The notes under the pieces: generated by a model
What the model was told of the DNA's origin: nothing
The model's database searches: none
The model's input: only the letters and a program-made list of their open reading frames with translations
Shown here: positions 26,236 through 40,499 of the stretch, in pieces
How positions within the stretch are numbered: position 1 is the first letter of the stretch
Layout of the letters: every line of letters starts with the position of its first letter
Program-made: the position numbers and the translations under genes
NCBI GenBank assembly: GCA_023079485.1
Contig: CM041098.1
Span: 558,001 to 622,000 of the forward strand
Length of the DNA stretch: 64,000 nt
Source of the DNA: Archilochus colubris
Lineage: Eukaryota; Chordata; Aves; Apodiformes; Trochilidae
Direction: 5' to 3'

Positions 26236-29200
26236 TTAATAAAGCCCATGTTAATTTAGATCAGGCCAAAGGCTTGTAAAGAACAATAACTCGGTTCTCT
26301 TATTCTAGAGAGCTGAAAAGCAGGGAATTCTAAGCTGCAAAAGAGTTTTGCACAGCAGTCATGTGGCACTGAAGGATGCAATAAACGGTGACATGAGAAT
26401 TTGCATGGGATACTGAGATTCTCCCACAGTTACCCAGAACAAACACTCTGGGGCCATCTCTCACAAGTTTAAGTAAGCTGTGTCACTTTTATAGAACCCT
26501 GTGAAAGACCAACATGAACTCAGCTCCTGAACTTCAAGCTACTTGCCTTCTGCTCACTGAAAGCCACAGCCTGGGGCCTCCCCTTGCCCTTGGTATAGCT
26601 GCACCACTCAGTGTCCTTTGCACCTTCTGCTCCCACACTCCACACACCAATCCCTCACAAGGGATCTGCCTCCCCTTCCTCTCTGCTCCCTAAACCTGCC
26701 ATGCAGCCACTGGTGTGCAAGAGATCCAGAGCTGCCAGAGGTGCTCTGCACCAGGCAGGATTGGCCCTTGGGCCTTCCTGGGGAAAGGGGAAATCCTGTG
26801 AGGGGCTGGTGGGGAGGGGGACAGTGCAGGGCAATGGGACACCATTCCTCTCCAACCCCCTGCAGCAGTACCTGACAAAAATGCAAGCAGTTCCACAGAG
26901 TTTTTACTGGGAGAAGCACATTGGAGACATCTGCCAGTGCTGAGGGAGCTCTGCATTGTCTTCTCCACCTTCACTCTTTCCCAGCAGCAGGGATTTGGGG
27001 GCAGCTCCTGTTCTCCTAGGTCCATTGGAGTCAGCCCCAGTGATGGCTTTTGGTGGCCCGGTGTGAAAGGGCTTCTGAGGCAGGTGCCAGAGCAGTGCCA
27101 CTCCAGTCTCTCTGCTGCTCCTCCAGATGAAGCCTGATGGAGAAAACAGAGACAGCTCAGACACAGCATGGCCCCAGCCTGCACCCCAAGTCAGTCACAA
27201 ACCCAGCCCCAGCAGGCTCGGAGGAGAAAGTCATTGGAATTCAGGGATCTCCCCAAATACTTAGGGAGGGGTTTGCCTCCTGGGCAGTGAGAAAGAGGCA
27301 GCAGGAAACCTCCCTAATTGTAGGGCTGGAAGGGATGCAGGCTTTTCTCTTTGGCTTGGGTATTTAATAGTTCATCCACACCCGTGGACCACCAGCCAGA
27401 TGCCTGGCTAGGTAATCATCTCCAGTGGATTGCAGCAGGGATGTGAGGGGTTGGGGTGGGCATTCAACAGAGAGCTGGCAACCCCTCCAGCATTCTTCCA
27501 GGCTTCATCCTTATGATCCCAGTTGGGATGGCAATAAGCATCAGCCTGGAGAGCACCACAAAGTAAATCAGAAGGCAATATGGAAGCAACAAACCAGCAA
27601 CAAGACAGTTGTGAAGCCTGCCTGCAAGTCTGCCAGCAGCTCACCAGACCTTCTTCTGAGAGTGCATGTGGCAGAGAGCTGTCACTCAGCTGAGGGCACA
27701 GGCAACTGGAGGGAGCAGCAAACTGCACCTCACCCCTACACAACTGCAGCTGCCATAATGAGGATATGAGGTGCCTCCAGGACCCAGAATAATGAGGGCA
27801 ATTAGTCTGTTACAAATGAAAACTTCCAAACGCTGCACTCTGCAGATTTTTTTTTTTACCCTGAAGCATCTGAGGTACAAAGAAAGAGTGGTTTGGGGAA
27901 GGATGCTCTGAAGGGTGGTCTCAGCCCTGCCAAGAGAACAGCCTGGCTTGAAGGTCACCTAGAGCAGAGCTGCCCACGGTGGGAAGGCTGAGGGGGCTCA
28001 GGCAGGCACCCTGCCCCTGCCTCCCCAGGCACCCTGCCTGCCAGGGGAAGCCCCTGGGGACCTCTCTGGCAAGGATTCACATTGCATTGGCACCAGGGAT
28101 GTGCTTCCCCATTCCTGCTTCCCTCATTTGTCCCTCATTCAATGGCTTTGGAAGGATCACTCCCCCATGACAAATGTGCCTCTGCCTCACTGCTGTGCCC
28201 CTGTCCTCCCTCCCTGCTCTTTTTGCCCTCTCTGGTATTTGCAGAGCCAGCAGGATCAGAGCTGTGGGAGTTTGGAGGGCAGTGAGCTCCATCAGGAGGG
28301 GGTGTGACCTCACTGTTCTCTCCAAGCTGGTTCCTCACAGCACCCATTGCCTGCTGTCCTTTCACCTGTACTGCTTTACCCTGCTCCCTGCATTTGTCCC
28401 TGGCAGCTGCTGGGGACAACCAGAGCTTCCCATTGCTGAGGCCAAAACACAAAACTCCCCACTCCCAAGGCAGCACCTTGATCTTTTAAGAAGACAGCTT
28501 TCTATTCTGAAAACAATATAAATCACTTCACTGATACCCACTTGCCATTCCCTTTGTTATTTCCTAAATATTTGTCCTTTCCTTTGTAAGCTAGGGTGCC
28601 GTGAACCTAAACATGTTTTGCTTTGTGCTGCCTGAACATGGAGCCAGGAGACAAAGACTTCTCCCTGCCCAGCAGGAGCTGTGCCAGGAAGCTCCTGGTG
28701 GATCAGCTGCTGCCAACATGCCCAGCCCAGGGAGAGCCTGCAATCTATTCACTATATATGGTTACAACAATTCCATTTTGAAACCATCCTCGTGAGACAG
28801 GTGTGAAACAAAAGGGTAACATTTGGAGGAAAAAATTTCCTGATATGTGCTTAGAAGGAATGTTCCTTCCCTTCTACTTGGAAATAAGACAACAAAGGAA
28901 GGAAACAAAACCATCCACAGGCCTGACTCCTTCCTTTCCAGCAGCACCAACATAGATTCTGAAGAGCTTCAATCCAGGTTTTCACTTTAGAAAATGGTGA
29001 ATTGTGTCCCCCTCAAGCAGGAAAACACATCCTGACTGCTTCCTCACCTCCTGCTGAGCTTTTCCTCCCCACCAAACCTCACCTTCCCCCTTGGGTACAC
29101 ACGTGCTGGCACAAGCCAACCCCTTTGCTGCTGAAGGACAATCTGAGAGCTCCACATCTTGATCTCCAGAGGGTCCTGCAGCACTTACCTGGGAGCAGGG

Positions 29201-30530
29201 AGTGGTCAGCAGGTGAGCACCAGGGTTGCTGGAGGATTCTTGGCCCCTTCACCTCTGTGGCTTTTCCCAGCTGATTCCCTGCAGGGGCAGAAGCAGAGGG
29301 TGGGCATAGGCAGGCAGAGGCAGCTTTAATTGATTTCAGTAGCACTGCAGCCAGTTACAAACCAAACGTCTGCACGTGTTTCTCTCCTGCAGGGAAGCCA
29401 AACCCTGCACACTGCAGGGCTGAGGGGCTCCCAGCTGCCTTCCACAGGAGATGACACGGGGAGGTGCTGCCTGGCTGGCTCAGACACACCTGCACACAGC
29501 AAAGGGACAAGAGGGCTGATGTCCCCCTGCCACCCCTGCCTGAGTGAGGTCAGTTGGCAAGTGGCCATCACACTTTGGCCACCAGCAGCCACGTGCCAAC
29601 CCTGCTGTCCCTGCTGCAGTGACAGCTCCATGGGCACATGTCCAGGAGACAGCATGGACACCTTGTCCAGTCTGTGGGTGCCCTGACCCAGGGGGACATC
29701 CCCTCCTTTGCTGCCCTGTGCCCTGACACACAGGGCAGCCCTGGGCTGGGATTTCCTGCTCTCAGCAATAACCAGAGAGCTCCAGTAGCCCCCCAGCAGC
29801 CATCCCTTGTCAAACTGTACCAGCATCTGATCTCTGGGCTTTTGCTTTTGTTGTTGGGGGTTTTTTTAAGCAAAATGAGGAAAAGTAAAAACAAAAAACC
29901 CCAAAAAACCAACCAACCAAACAAACAAAACCCCAAAGCAAGCAAACAAAAAACGGCACACAAATCATCACGATTCCCTCAAACTCATGTGGTAGGTCAA
30001 GGATACATTCTGACCTGGGGTGTTTTCTTCTTGAATCAAGTCACTCATCTTCCAGTCCATCAGCCTGGCCTGTTTTCAAGCCTCTCAAATACTCTCCTGA
30101 CCCAGAGGGAGGGGAACCAGCTGTACCCCAGGCTCAGGTCCTTTCTGCTTTTAGGCAATGTGAGCTCCACACCTAACTGCATGCCAGGTGTCTTCAGGAC
30201 TAGAATTCTTCACTCCTTGAAGCCAGGAATCTGTGTCCTTGGGTGATAAAGATCAGAAGAGGACAGAGGGGGGAAAAATATGAGCAATGAGCTCAATACC
30301 TGAAGTGTTATTTCCGTGGAGGCATCTCAGATGCTTCCTATCCCCTTGCTTCTTGGAGGGAGAGCATCATTCAGCACATTGATTCCAATGACCTCCACCA
30401 TTAATCTCTGCAGGCACTTGTAGCCACAGCATCAGCCTGGCTGAGGGAAAGGGACGAGGACAGCTTTGAAGATACCTGACTCAAAGATCTAGTTATTCTC
30501 CCTGTTTTTTCCCCTCACCAACTTCAGAAG
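26236..30530. other. intergenic, no supported gene
   Basis: Unique-looking sequence without a recognisable coding exon. An A-rich simple tract of aaaac and ccaacc units lies at about 29868-29955. Frames such as 29638-30246 (+) run through that tract and are not credible. Confidence 0.7.
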
Positions 30531-30534
30531 CAAG

Positions 30535-30760
30535 AACACATAAATTGTGTGTCATAGCTGCCTTTTCATCTGTCCTGGGAGTTATAGACTGCACACATAA
30601 GACAATTCATGTTCCTCTGCATAATGAGGTGAGTTTTATAAATCATAAATCTTCACTTAATATGCAGGTGGTGTTGGCTGCCAGGTTTAGGAAAACTGAT
30701 GCAGTTGCCAAGTTCATGAATGTCATAAATCATTCATGCTAAGGTAGTCTGCAATTGCTC
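30535..30760. other. candidate conserved non-coding element
   Basis: AT-rich, repeat-free DNA with clustered homeodomain-like and octamer-like words (ataaatcataaatc, cataatgagg, catgaatgtcataaatcatt). The composition contrasts with its flanks. No alignment is available, so conservation is a guess. Confidence 0.25.
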
Positions 30761-33700
30761 AGTCCTTCGAGACAGACCAATTTCAAGGTGGTTGTTTAAC
30801 ACACAAACACGATCTTCATTGATTGTTTATACAAATATATATTTTCATTAAGTTTTCCCCTCTCCATTTTTTTTTTCCTTCCTCTTCTTTAGGTGCCAAA
30901 AGCGATGCCCTGAGAAGTCACCAACAGTGGCTTCTTTCCAGTTTTGAAATTCCATCAGAAATCCATTACCAAATGCATAAAAATCCATGGATTTGTAATA
31001 GAAAGAGCCTCCCAAAGCTCTGAAAACACAGCCTGGATGTCTCAATAAATCCTGATGCATGTGATTAAAAAGCCAGAGCGAGACAGCCTGCCTCAAATCT
31101 TCACAGGGTCGTTTTGGACAGACAGTATTTGCTGCCAAATTGCCATTAATTAAAGGTGTGCTGATCCCAGCAGAGTCTTCAGCTCTGCTTGAACAGTGGC
31201 TGCTGTGTGCAGGAGGGCAGGTGATGCACACCCCAGTGGGGAATACCTTGTGTCCTTCTGGATTTAGCTTAGCCTGCACACCAGAGCTTGCTGGGTGCTC
31301 TGCAGCCCCCTGGGATCTGCAGAATCCCATGGGAAGTCTCTTGGGAAAGCAGCTTTCTGGTGAGATATGCAGGTTCTAGCAGGATGGAAAAGGAAAGCTG
31401 TGTAAATCCTGAAAGTTCCTGGGAAGAGGGCTGCGACCTCACCTACAGAAGCAGGACTGTGGTTATCAAAGCCTTTCATTTCTCAGCTGATTTACACAGA
31501 AATAACACCCCAGACAGAGAGGGAAATAAAAAAATCTCAGGCTCAGAGTCACCTGGCATTTGAGAGGGTCTGACATGGGAACACCACTTTAATTCTGAGT
31601 GGAGTTAAGAAAAGTGCGTGGGTGTGGAAAGGCAGAAAATTTTGACTGCTGTTCCTACCTTCCATCAGCCTTAACTCATCACAAATAATTCAGGTACTGA
31701 GTTTTCTCTCTTCTCTTTCCCTGTGCTCAGCCAGCAAGTGCTGAAGTTGCTCAAGTTTATCCCTTGTTCCAAACTACTCACCAAACCGTTTTTGCTAATA
31801 ACTCCCCAGATGGAGATTGTTCCTTGTTGCTGACCAGAGCTGGAGAACTGGCCAGACTGGTTGGTTTTGGTCAGAGGTGGAGGTCTCCTCCCTTGATTTA
31901 AGGAGTATGAAACCTAGAAAAGACTTTCAGGAAAAAGATGACTTAAAATTTGATTTACCACAGACCTGATATGGGATTTAGTTCCCAGCCTGCTCTGAAA
32001 CCTCTGTAATTTCACTGTTGTTCTTCATGAACCTCCACCCATCTCGTGGTTCTCAGTACAGGAACAGATTGAGAAAATGTCTCATTTTTATTAATGCTCC
32101 TGCCTGCCAACCAATTCACTGGGATATTAATGCAAACAGCCTCAGGCACACTTGCTGGAAGGGGAGCACTCCTCTCTGTTTCTGCAAATCCAAGGTTTCC
32201 ACCTCCTTGCTGCGAGGTGCCCTTCAGAGAAGCATCTTTCTTGGAAGAATGGCAGCTGACCCTTCCCACTAATTTGGAGCTGAGATAAAACCTGGGTGAA
32301 TCTCCAGAGCTATGGGACCTTCACAGCCATAGCTCCCTCCTCCAGGAATATTTATGTTCCCAGGGCTGATTAATCTGGGGTTGAGCCATGCCTTGCACTT
32401 CTTGATGAGCTTTCCACCAGCAAGCCCGTGCTGGCTTTGTGCTCTCTGCTTAAGGAAGCTGGCACAAGGATGGGAAAAAAGCTGGTGTGCTTGTAAGCAG
32501 AGAAATTTTTTAAGAAATTAAAAAAAATAACATACTGATTGCTTCCCAGGACCTTGGAGCTCACAGGCAAGAGCCATCCCAACCCAGTTCTGGGAAGGAC
32601 AACATGTCCTGAGAGGGGGAATCAAGGATCTGGGATGTCAGAGAGCAAACACTGAGAGCCCAACAGGAATTTTTAGTGGTGACACCTTGCAAGCCAAATT
32701 CTGACCTCACCAAAATCCAGCAATGGCAAAATACAGAATGATCTGAGTTATCCCCACTCTGTGGAGGAAAGGAGCCCTGGGGTTGGTTTCCTGAAGGATG
32801 GAGAGGGAAGATTCCAACCTCCCAGTGACTGTTCCTCCTAGGGCACCAACCACTGGGATGTGTCAGACATTTCTGTGCAGACCTCTGCTTGCTGCTGGGA
32901 GCCTTGGGGACAGTATGAGGGAATGGGAGGTGAGGGGAAAAAAAAGGCAGCTAGAATTATAAAGAGGAGGAAAGGGTAGGAAAAGGAGAAGAGACAAAGC
33001 CAAATGAAACCAGGTACAAGCTGAACTATAGGGCTGCAGCAGCTCCCTCAGGTCCCAGCAAACCAGCCAGGGCTGCTGCCACATGCAAGACCAGGAGACA
33101 GTTCAGAGGAAACTCTTTTTCCTTAGCATTTTGGCTTAAATAGTGCAAAATTTTCCATAACCTGGGGAGGAGTGAGGCAAATGGGGCTTTTGTGTGCACC
33201 AGCTGAGCTGGGATCCTGCCAGGAGCATCACCCCAGCCATGGGGCAGCAGGCAGGCTGATGGGGAACCAGCACTCAGCAGTGCTTTCTCCCTTCCCTCTC
33301 ATTCCTTTTGTGCATGTCCCACTTCTTCAAATCTCCTGACCACCCCAGAAAGCTTTTTTTTTTCCTTCTCTTTCTCCCAAATGTGTGACATTATCACCCT
33401 CTGCAAAACTTTCAAACAAGCCACTCACCTTTGCATTTCCCTGCAGGGCTGCTCTTCAATTAAAACCTTTTCTTGATGTTTTAACTTTCACCTCTCTTAA
33501 TTGAGGTCTTTTTTTGCCAGCCTCCTCCTCCTTTTTAACAAGAGGCTGCGAGGCTGGGTTAATGCAGCAGTTTTAGAGGCAAAGGCTGCCAAAGCTGAGC
33601 TGCTCCCAGCCCAGCCAAGTGTCAGGGAACCTGGGAGCAAAAGCCAGCAGAAAAATATAGGATACAGGCCACGAATAAAATGATCCTGCCCTTGGTACAT

Positions 33701-35559
33701 GCCCCCAGGCTCCATCAGTCAGCACTAGGGCAGTTAATGACACAGAGCTGCTGCTCCTCCTGCCCCTGGTACAAATGCAGCACAAGGACCCAAGAAACAC
33801 CACAGGAAAGAGTCTGGAACACCCAGATTTGCTCCTTGGCCAGTCCCAGCCTCACACCTGGCAGCCAAATCCCCCCCCTCCTGCAGCACCATTGCAGCAC
33901 TACCACCCCCAAGTATTTTAAAAGCCTGAGCTGGGTTAAACATAGTGAGGGGGAAAAAAAAAAAAAAAAAGACCATACATCCTCTTTAATTTGCCAGCTA
34001 ATTTATGAACAGGTAAGCCTACCCTCAGCCAAGCTGTTCTTTGGAATTACAAAAAAAAAAAAAGGTTAGAAACACTTCATAAAACCATTGAGCACTCCAC
34101 AAATTTTGCAACTCCTCCTTCTTGTGCAGGGACAAAGATAATTTTCCCTGGATTACTCATTTTTCAAAACTATGGTGTGTGCACAAGCGAAGCCGCCGCA
34201 CGCTTTGGGCTTTAAGTCCAACCTTGGGTAAGTTCAGAAGCCTCTGATTATGTACACCAAGAGGTTTTTAAAAGCTGCTCATTTGTGAAAACCAATCTTC
34301 TTCTGAAAGAATGAACTAGCAGCTTCTGTGGGAATTAACTGTGTGCTGCTGGGAATGACATGGGGGATGATAACTGAGCTTTGCAGACTCCCTCCCTTAG
34401 CCACGCTGGCCCACACATGGCTGCTGGAGATACCCCAAACACAGGCTCCAGACTGGGATAAATAGGATTTGGGGGGGATTATGGTAAAGTTTCCTAGCAG
34501 CAGGGCTGATCCCAGCTGCAGGTGTGGCCCCTTGGTGTATCCTGGTTCTGCAGAAGGTCCCAACCTCCTCCCCAGGGCTGCTGCACTGACTGGGCTGCTC
34601 AGGTCCAGGTAGTGCCAGGTGTCCTTGAAATGCTGCTGAAGAGACAAATGTCTGCAAAATCGCTCATCTCTTGCTGCCTCGACCATTTTATTTTTTCCTT
34701 CATACAGCAAAACTCAGAGCTTGTAAATGCTTAAACCATCCTCACCAGTTTTAAAGCCAAAATGCTGCACTGGAATCCTTACCCAGCTTCAGGTGTGGGT
34801 TTGATTTCAGGTTACAGATTTCTGCAAGATTTACCTGCTATGGTTCTCTCTAAAAAATCATTCTAAAAAAAAAAAAAATTCTCTAAAAATCATTCCCTTG
34901 CAGCACACGATCACCTTACAAAGCCCTGATGTGGGAGGGGAGGGCAGAAGGGAGCCTGGGAAGCCCTTCCCAAAGCCCGGCAGATGGGCCAGCAGATGCC
35001 ATCACCGAGGGAGAGCAGCAGAATCTCTTGGCTGGAAGAGAATGGAGCCAAGACAGCAGAACCAGAAGGAGAGCTCGGGAGCAGAACTGGGTTTCCCAGC
35101 CCAGAGGGTACTTGCAAGAAGCCTACACACAGTGCTGGACCCACAGGACCACTGATGGGCAACTGCAAAGCCACTGGAGGGGACTTGTGGGCAGCACAGG
35201 GCTATAAATTCACAGCTAAAGCTTTGGGATAAATTCTGGAGGAAGCATACGTATATTTTTGTAGATCATAATTTTGAGTAACAGACAGAAAATCAGTTTT
35301 ATAGAGGCTTTTAGGAGGATGTTTGCCAGCATGAATAAATGAACGCTCTTGCCTGGCTCCAAGCACAGGCTGGGAATGGGGCAGAGTGAGCCCCAGTGGG
35401 CCCAGTTTGTGCTGGGAACCACGTATCCACCACCCCTGCCTGCATAGTGGCTCAGAGCTTGGCCAGCACCAGATTTAAATATTTTTTAAAGGGGTAGTTT
35501 TAGCTTTTACAGATCATTTAATGCTCTAATGAGATTCTTTAAAAATACAAACGAGCCAC
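30761..35559. other. intergenic, no supported gene
   Basis: No exon was recognised. Simple tracts: a poly-A run at about 33954-33970 and A runs near 34050 and 34866. A CpG-bearing island of about 40 bases at 34168-34210 (agcgaagccgccgcacgc) stands out from its AT-rich surroundings. Confidence 0.65.
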
Positions 35560-35800
35560 CTGATAGGGTGGGATGGAAGCTCTGTCTCCATGGCAGTGAT
35601 TTTCCTGAAGACTCTTTTCATCTTTGGCTGCTGGAAGCTTCAACGTAAAAATTTATCACATGCCCTGCCCTAATAAAATGTGATGGTTTTACTGTAGTTT
35701 TTATATAAATGTACATTTAGTTTTAAATTATACCAAGAGGCAAGGCGCTAGCTTTGGTCGAGTTGGCGACATGCAGCATAAATCATGATTCCCCAGCAGC
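35560..35800. other. candidate conserved non-coding element
   Basis: A long AT-rich, repeat-free stretch ends in caaggcgctagctttggtcg and gttggcgacatgcagcataa, which carries three retained CpGs in otherwise CpG-poor intergenic DNA. Retained CpGs outside an island often mark constrained sequence. It is non-coding on inspection. Confidence 0.3.
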
Positions 35801-38069
35801 TTCCCAGGCCTGCAGGCTTCTGCTCAAGGGCACAAGTAACCTCTTCTGACCTCAAGGAAAGTTTCTGGGATCCTGCAGTGAGACAACAGGCCCCCTGAGA
35901 CTGATTTGCTGTTGATTAAAAGCAAGAGACTAATTACAGCAGGCACCAAGGTGCAGCCAAGTGCTGTGCTACCTCCTGCCCACACCCAGAGCATCACCTT
36001 GAAGCCCAGCACTGCTACTCCTGGCAGCCCAGAACTCTCCAAAATACATCTTGCTTGACCTCAGAACTGCTTGTTACACCCCAAACACCACTCAATGGCC
36101 CCTCACTGGGCTGGTTCCCCTATGGCCACCACCCATCTTAACCCAGGGGACATCCCAACCCCAGATGACCTCTGAGAGGGTCCTGGTGTTCCCTCCAGCT
36201 GCAGCCTGGGTAGGTTCAGCGAGGCCTGGAGAGATGGGGCAAGGGTCCAGGGGTCAGCAGCACCCATTGCTCACAGCCTGGAGCACCAGGCTGGCTCCTT
36301 GGTTATTTGTCAGCATGGTCTGCCCAGAGCCCCTCTGAGCACATGGCTGGGGAAGCAGCCACTTCTGATCTGATTGAGCATAACGAGCAGTGCCAAGCCT
36401 CAGGAGATGCACCATCAGCAAGATTAGGCATGTTCTCTGGGGAAAGGGCTCTGCTGGAGGGATGGGAAGCTGACTGGTGATGGAGGAGCAGCAGATGGTG
36501 TCTCTCAAGGAGAACACTTGGACAGTAATTACAAGAGACAAGAGGAGAGCTGCTGGCTTGCTCACAAGGTTTTGTCCAAGCAATAATGGGAAACACAAAC
36601 CTTCCCAGAGAGCGGGAATGGAACACAGTGGGGGATGCAGGCTTTTGCCCACAAGCTCCTAGTGCTATGGCCAGAGCCTACCCACCTCTCCAGGAGGACA
36701 CAGACATTACTCTGTGCCTGTGACCCCCCCCTCCACCAGGCCTCAGATGCTTCAAGCTTGGCTTTGCTTTCTCCTGCTCTGCATCATCCTAAGAGCGTCC
36801 CAGCCAACCCCCTGTATGTCTCAGACACTTCCCAGCATGTCACAGAGAAAGACATGAAATTGGTTCTTGCCTCTTGTGTGGGACAAGCTGTGCCAGGAGG
36901 GATGGGCTGGCTGGGAGCATAACTGCTCAGGGAAGGAGAAACCAGAGAACAAAGCTCACAGTTTGCAAGTGGTTTCCATCCTCTTTTGCCTATGATTTTA
37001 TGCCTTCTTGCCTCCCTGCCCTCCCTTTTTCTACTCTACTGTGACTCTAATTCCCTTCAGAGTAGCTCCCTGACAAGCAAAGCATGGCAGAGGTTAGAGA
37101 AAAGTTTAATTAGTGTTCATCTCCCTCGCTGCCCCCCGGTGTCCCCACAGCAGGGGGCATGAAAAAAGGGAGGTGAGGGGGGCTGTGCCATCCCAGGGTG
37201 CTGATCCAGGGGGGGCACCCCCACCCCTTTGCACCCCTTGATGTTTCAGCTCTGCCAAGCAGGCTGAGCAGTAGCTGAGACCTGCAGGTAAGGAGGAAAG
37301 CAGGGCTAATTAGAGCTTCTAATTAGATAGATCTCTGCTGAAACACTGCCTGTGCCCTCGGTCCTCTGTGACAGGTCCCTCCTGTTCCAAGGGGTCCCTC
37401 TGCCCCCACCACCCCACTGGCAGCACATGTGCTGCACACACACACACCAGCCAAAAATAATAATTAAAAAATAAATTCAAAAGCACTTTTGACAAGGCTG
37501 AAGTACTCCTCATTGTATCTCCCTGATTCCCAAGGATGCTGAGCCAGGACCATCCCGGGGAGACCTGTTGTGCTTCCATTTATTCAGCTCAGCCTGTGGG
37601 GAGGCTGGGATGGCCCCACGGTCCTTGAAGAGAGCCCAAGGAGAGACAAAAACAGTGGCATCAGGGGCACCCCCATCACCGTGTGGTTCTGCAGAGAACA
37701 GATTTTCCTCCTGCATGCTTCAGCCAAGAGCTCCACCAACCAAAGTCACCCCATAGCTGCAGCACATCTGCCCAGCTCCAGCTCCCTTCCCAGAGAGCTC
37801 CCCCCATGCTGGACCAGCAATGTTCAGCACAGAGGGACCTCACAGGGGACTCTGGGGACAGTCAGCTCCTGGCCTTGGGCAGCCAGCCAGTGCCCAAGCT
37901 TTCCCATCTCCTTCTCGGCAGCAGCAAACCCTGAGGTCAGCTCAGCTGCTCCTGGAAGGGCTCTCAGAATACGTACCCATCACCTCGTGGAGGATGGGAA
38001 CCACTTCCCCCTACCTGGAGCTGGGGTTTAAAATTAAAACGCCTCCAAGAGCACCCAGAGAACCTCTGA
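35801..38069. other. intergenic, no supported gene
   Basis: Unique DNA without recognisable exons or repeat families. Frames on either strand lack family features. Confidence 0.65.
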
Positions 38070-38400
38070 GCTGCTCGGGTGTTTGCTGGAGGGGGGGTTT
38101 GTGCCATGAGGACACCCGGGACGGAGCACGGGGACCTTTCCGTGTCTTTGCTGTCCCCACCAGCGAGGTTTCTCCCTCGGGGTGCGGGGCTGACGAAGGC
38201 AGAGGAACCCCCGGGTGGACAGCGATTGCAATTTGCAGCAGCTCGCTCATCAGGGGTGTCCTGGCGCTGGGAAGCCCCGATTTACGGGAGCACTGAAGCC
38301 CCCGCCTAGCTTTAAGCACACAAGTGGATCCACCGACTGCCGCGGCTTAAGGTTCGACGTTTGTAAGTTGTTGAACAAGGACCTACATTATTCATCCCAA
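38070..38400. promoter_or_regulatory. small CpG-enriched segment, possible regulatory element
   Basis: CpGs rise sharply here (cacccgggacggagcacggg, tccctcggggtgcggggctg, ccgactgccgcggcttaagg) and fall again on both sides. It could be an alternative non-coding first exon or enhancer. No coding exon is supported despite open frames on both strands. Confidence 0.35.
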
Positions 38401-40499
38401 GCCCCGGGTAATGCATTCCTAGGAAATAACTGTAGCAAACTCTACAAATCCCTGCTTAAAGGACATCCTAAAGCCCCGGTTAGATAGAGATTAGCTGGGA
38501 TTGCTCTGTAAACACTGCCCATACACGTGGCTATTATTTAATCCTGGCAGGATCCCAGGAGATGAGACAGCCCAGCCTTCCCCGGAGCTCAGCCACAGAG
38601 GTGATGGGACAATTAAACAAATTTAAGTGCAAACATAGGTGCTTACACCCCAAGCACTCAGGCAGCATCAACCATAACCACAGCTCCTGCTACTGCAATA
38701 CCAAGGTGAGCCAAAGCCACACAGAATTAAGATACAGCCACAAGAACTCTGAGCAGAGGAATCCAACATTCAGAGCCCTCCCCCCAAGCAGCAGAGCCCT
38801 GTTCCCAGCACAGCCCCACAGTACCTGACCAGAACCAGCCTGCCGGCGGCACCAGCCACAGCAATGGAGCAGAGCCAGGGACAAGCTGGGAGAAGGACCC
38901 TGCTCACTGAGCAGGGCTGGGATGGGGGAACCACCACCCAAAGTCACCCCATAGCTGCAGCAAGGAGCAAAGGGCTCAGCTTAAATCAGTCTCCCAGTCC
39001 CGGGGGTGGGGAGGAGGTTCCTGATGAGGTTGCTCCCACCTGGTCCAGGAGCAGAAGCTTTAGGCACAGCTGGACCTTGATGCTCAGAGTCTCAGGGGCA
39101 GGTCTGGGGTGTGTGTTTATCCCTTCTGTTTTCTCAGTCAGAGCCCTTTCTTCCAGGATAGGTTTGGGGTGGGAGCAGGACAGGAGGGAGAGCAGTGATG
39201 GTGCAGGCAGGATGCATCCCGCTGGCTGCTCAGTTTTTAGGGCACCGGAGCAGGGGACCTGGAGAGGCAGCGAGCAGGCTGAGTGCTCACCCGTGCAATG
39301 CTTGGTGTTAATGGAGCAGCAATGATCCCGGGAGGTTACAGTGAGCACCCTGCATGGCATTAACTGGGAGAGCATGGCAGACAGAGGATGGCTGAGCAAA
39401 AACAATGTGCTTTGGATCCATTTCATCAAAAGTAATAGAGAATTACACCCGCCTCGTGAAATTCCCTGATAGTTGGGAAAAAACCAAAACCACACCACAA
39501 AGCCCTCCAAAAATCTGTTGGAGGATCTCATTCTGTACCCAGCCAAAGGAGCAATTCCTGCTGCATGCCAGCACGTTTGCTAGTGCCCCACGAGAGGGGC
39601 TGTCCCCACCCCTAGGCTTGCCCCATACATCTGCACACATGGGCCAGCCCTTATAGGTGTGGGGAGGGGGGGTAAGGATGCCTGTGCACCAGCCAGGTCC
39701 TGCCAAAACACAGGGGTGGGAGGAAGAGGGTCCCCAACCTTCATCTTCCTCACCATGCTGCTGCCAGTGAGATTCAAGCAGTGGGAAGAGCCAAACGTCC
39801 CGGATCCCTCAACCAGGGTTATTTGTCCCCGTGTGCATTACTGGTATTTTGCATTAAAATATATGTTGTTAAATTTATGCCTTAATATATATCTCTGTGT
39901 GTAATACAGCTGAGTTACAGTTGCTGGGGGAACTATAACTTTCTTTCTTCCAAGAGGCTGTTATATGTCTTATTATGTTGTATCATCTGGAGGTTGGCTG
40001 AGAACAAGATTGCTGCTGTTAATCCTGCAGCACAGAGAGCTGATCAAACCCCCCCTGGCCCCATGGAGGGGCTGGGGCTGCACATCGGGTGGGTGCAAGG
40101 CACTGGTGCCAATTAAACTGCTCCTCTGGGGCAGAGGGTGCAGGACACATCACGGTGGAAAGCATTAGTGTTGGGGTGACTTGCTTACCTGCTGCTCTGC
40201 TGGGGACAAAACTTGGGTTGGGGATCAGTCTTACTGCTGCTCCCACATCTCCCCTCCTCGGAGGAGAAGACAAACAGGGTCAGGGTCCTGCTTCTCCACA
40301 GTGGTCGGGTCTGGGTCCCATTGCCCTCCACCTGGCAAGAAAGAGAAGTGCAGATTCAAACCCCTGTGGGATTCAACCCCATGAAGCTACCTGCTCCTGC
40401 CCCACCTCCAGCACTTCCAGTTGCCATCAGAGGGATGTGCCCAAGCCCCACACCACAGGGTACACACCCCAGGGAGAAGCCTGTCCCCAGCCCCTGCTG
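38401..40499. other. intergenic, no supported gene
   Basis: No coding exon was seen. An AT-rich repeat-free stretch at about 39820-40020 (ttgcattaaaatatatgttg and following) has the look of a non-coding element. Confidence 0.6.
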
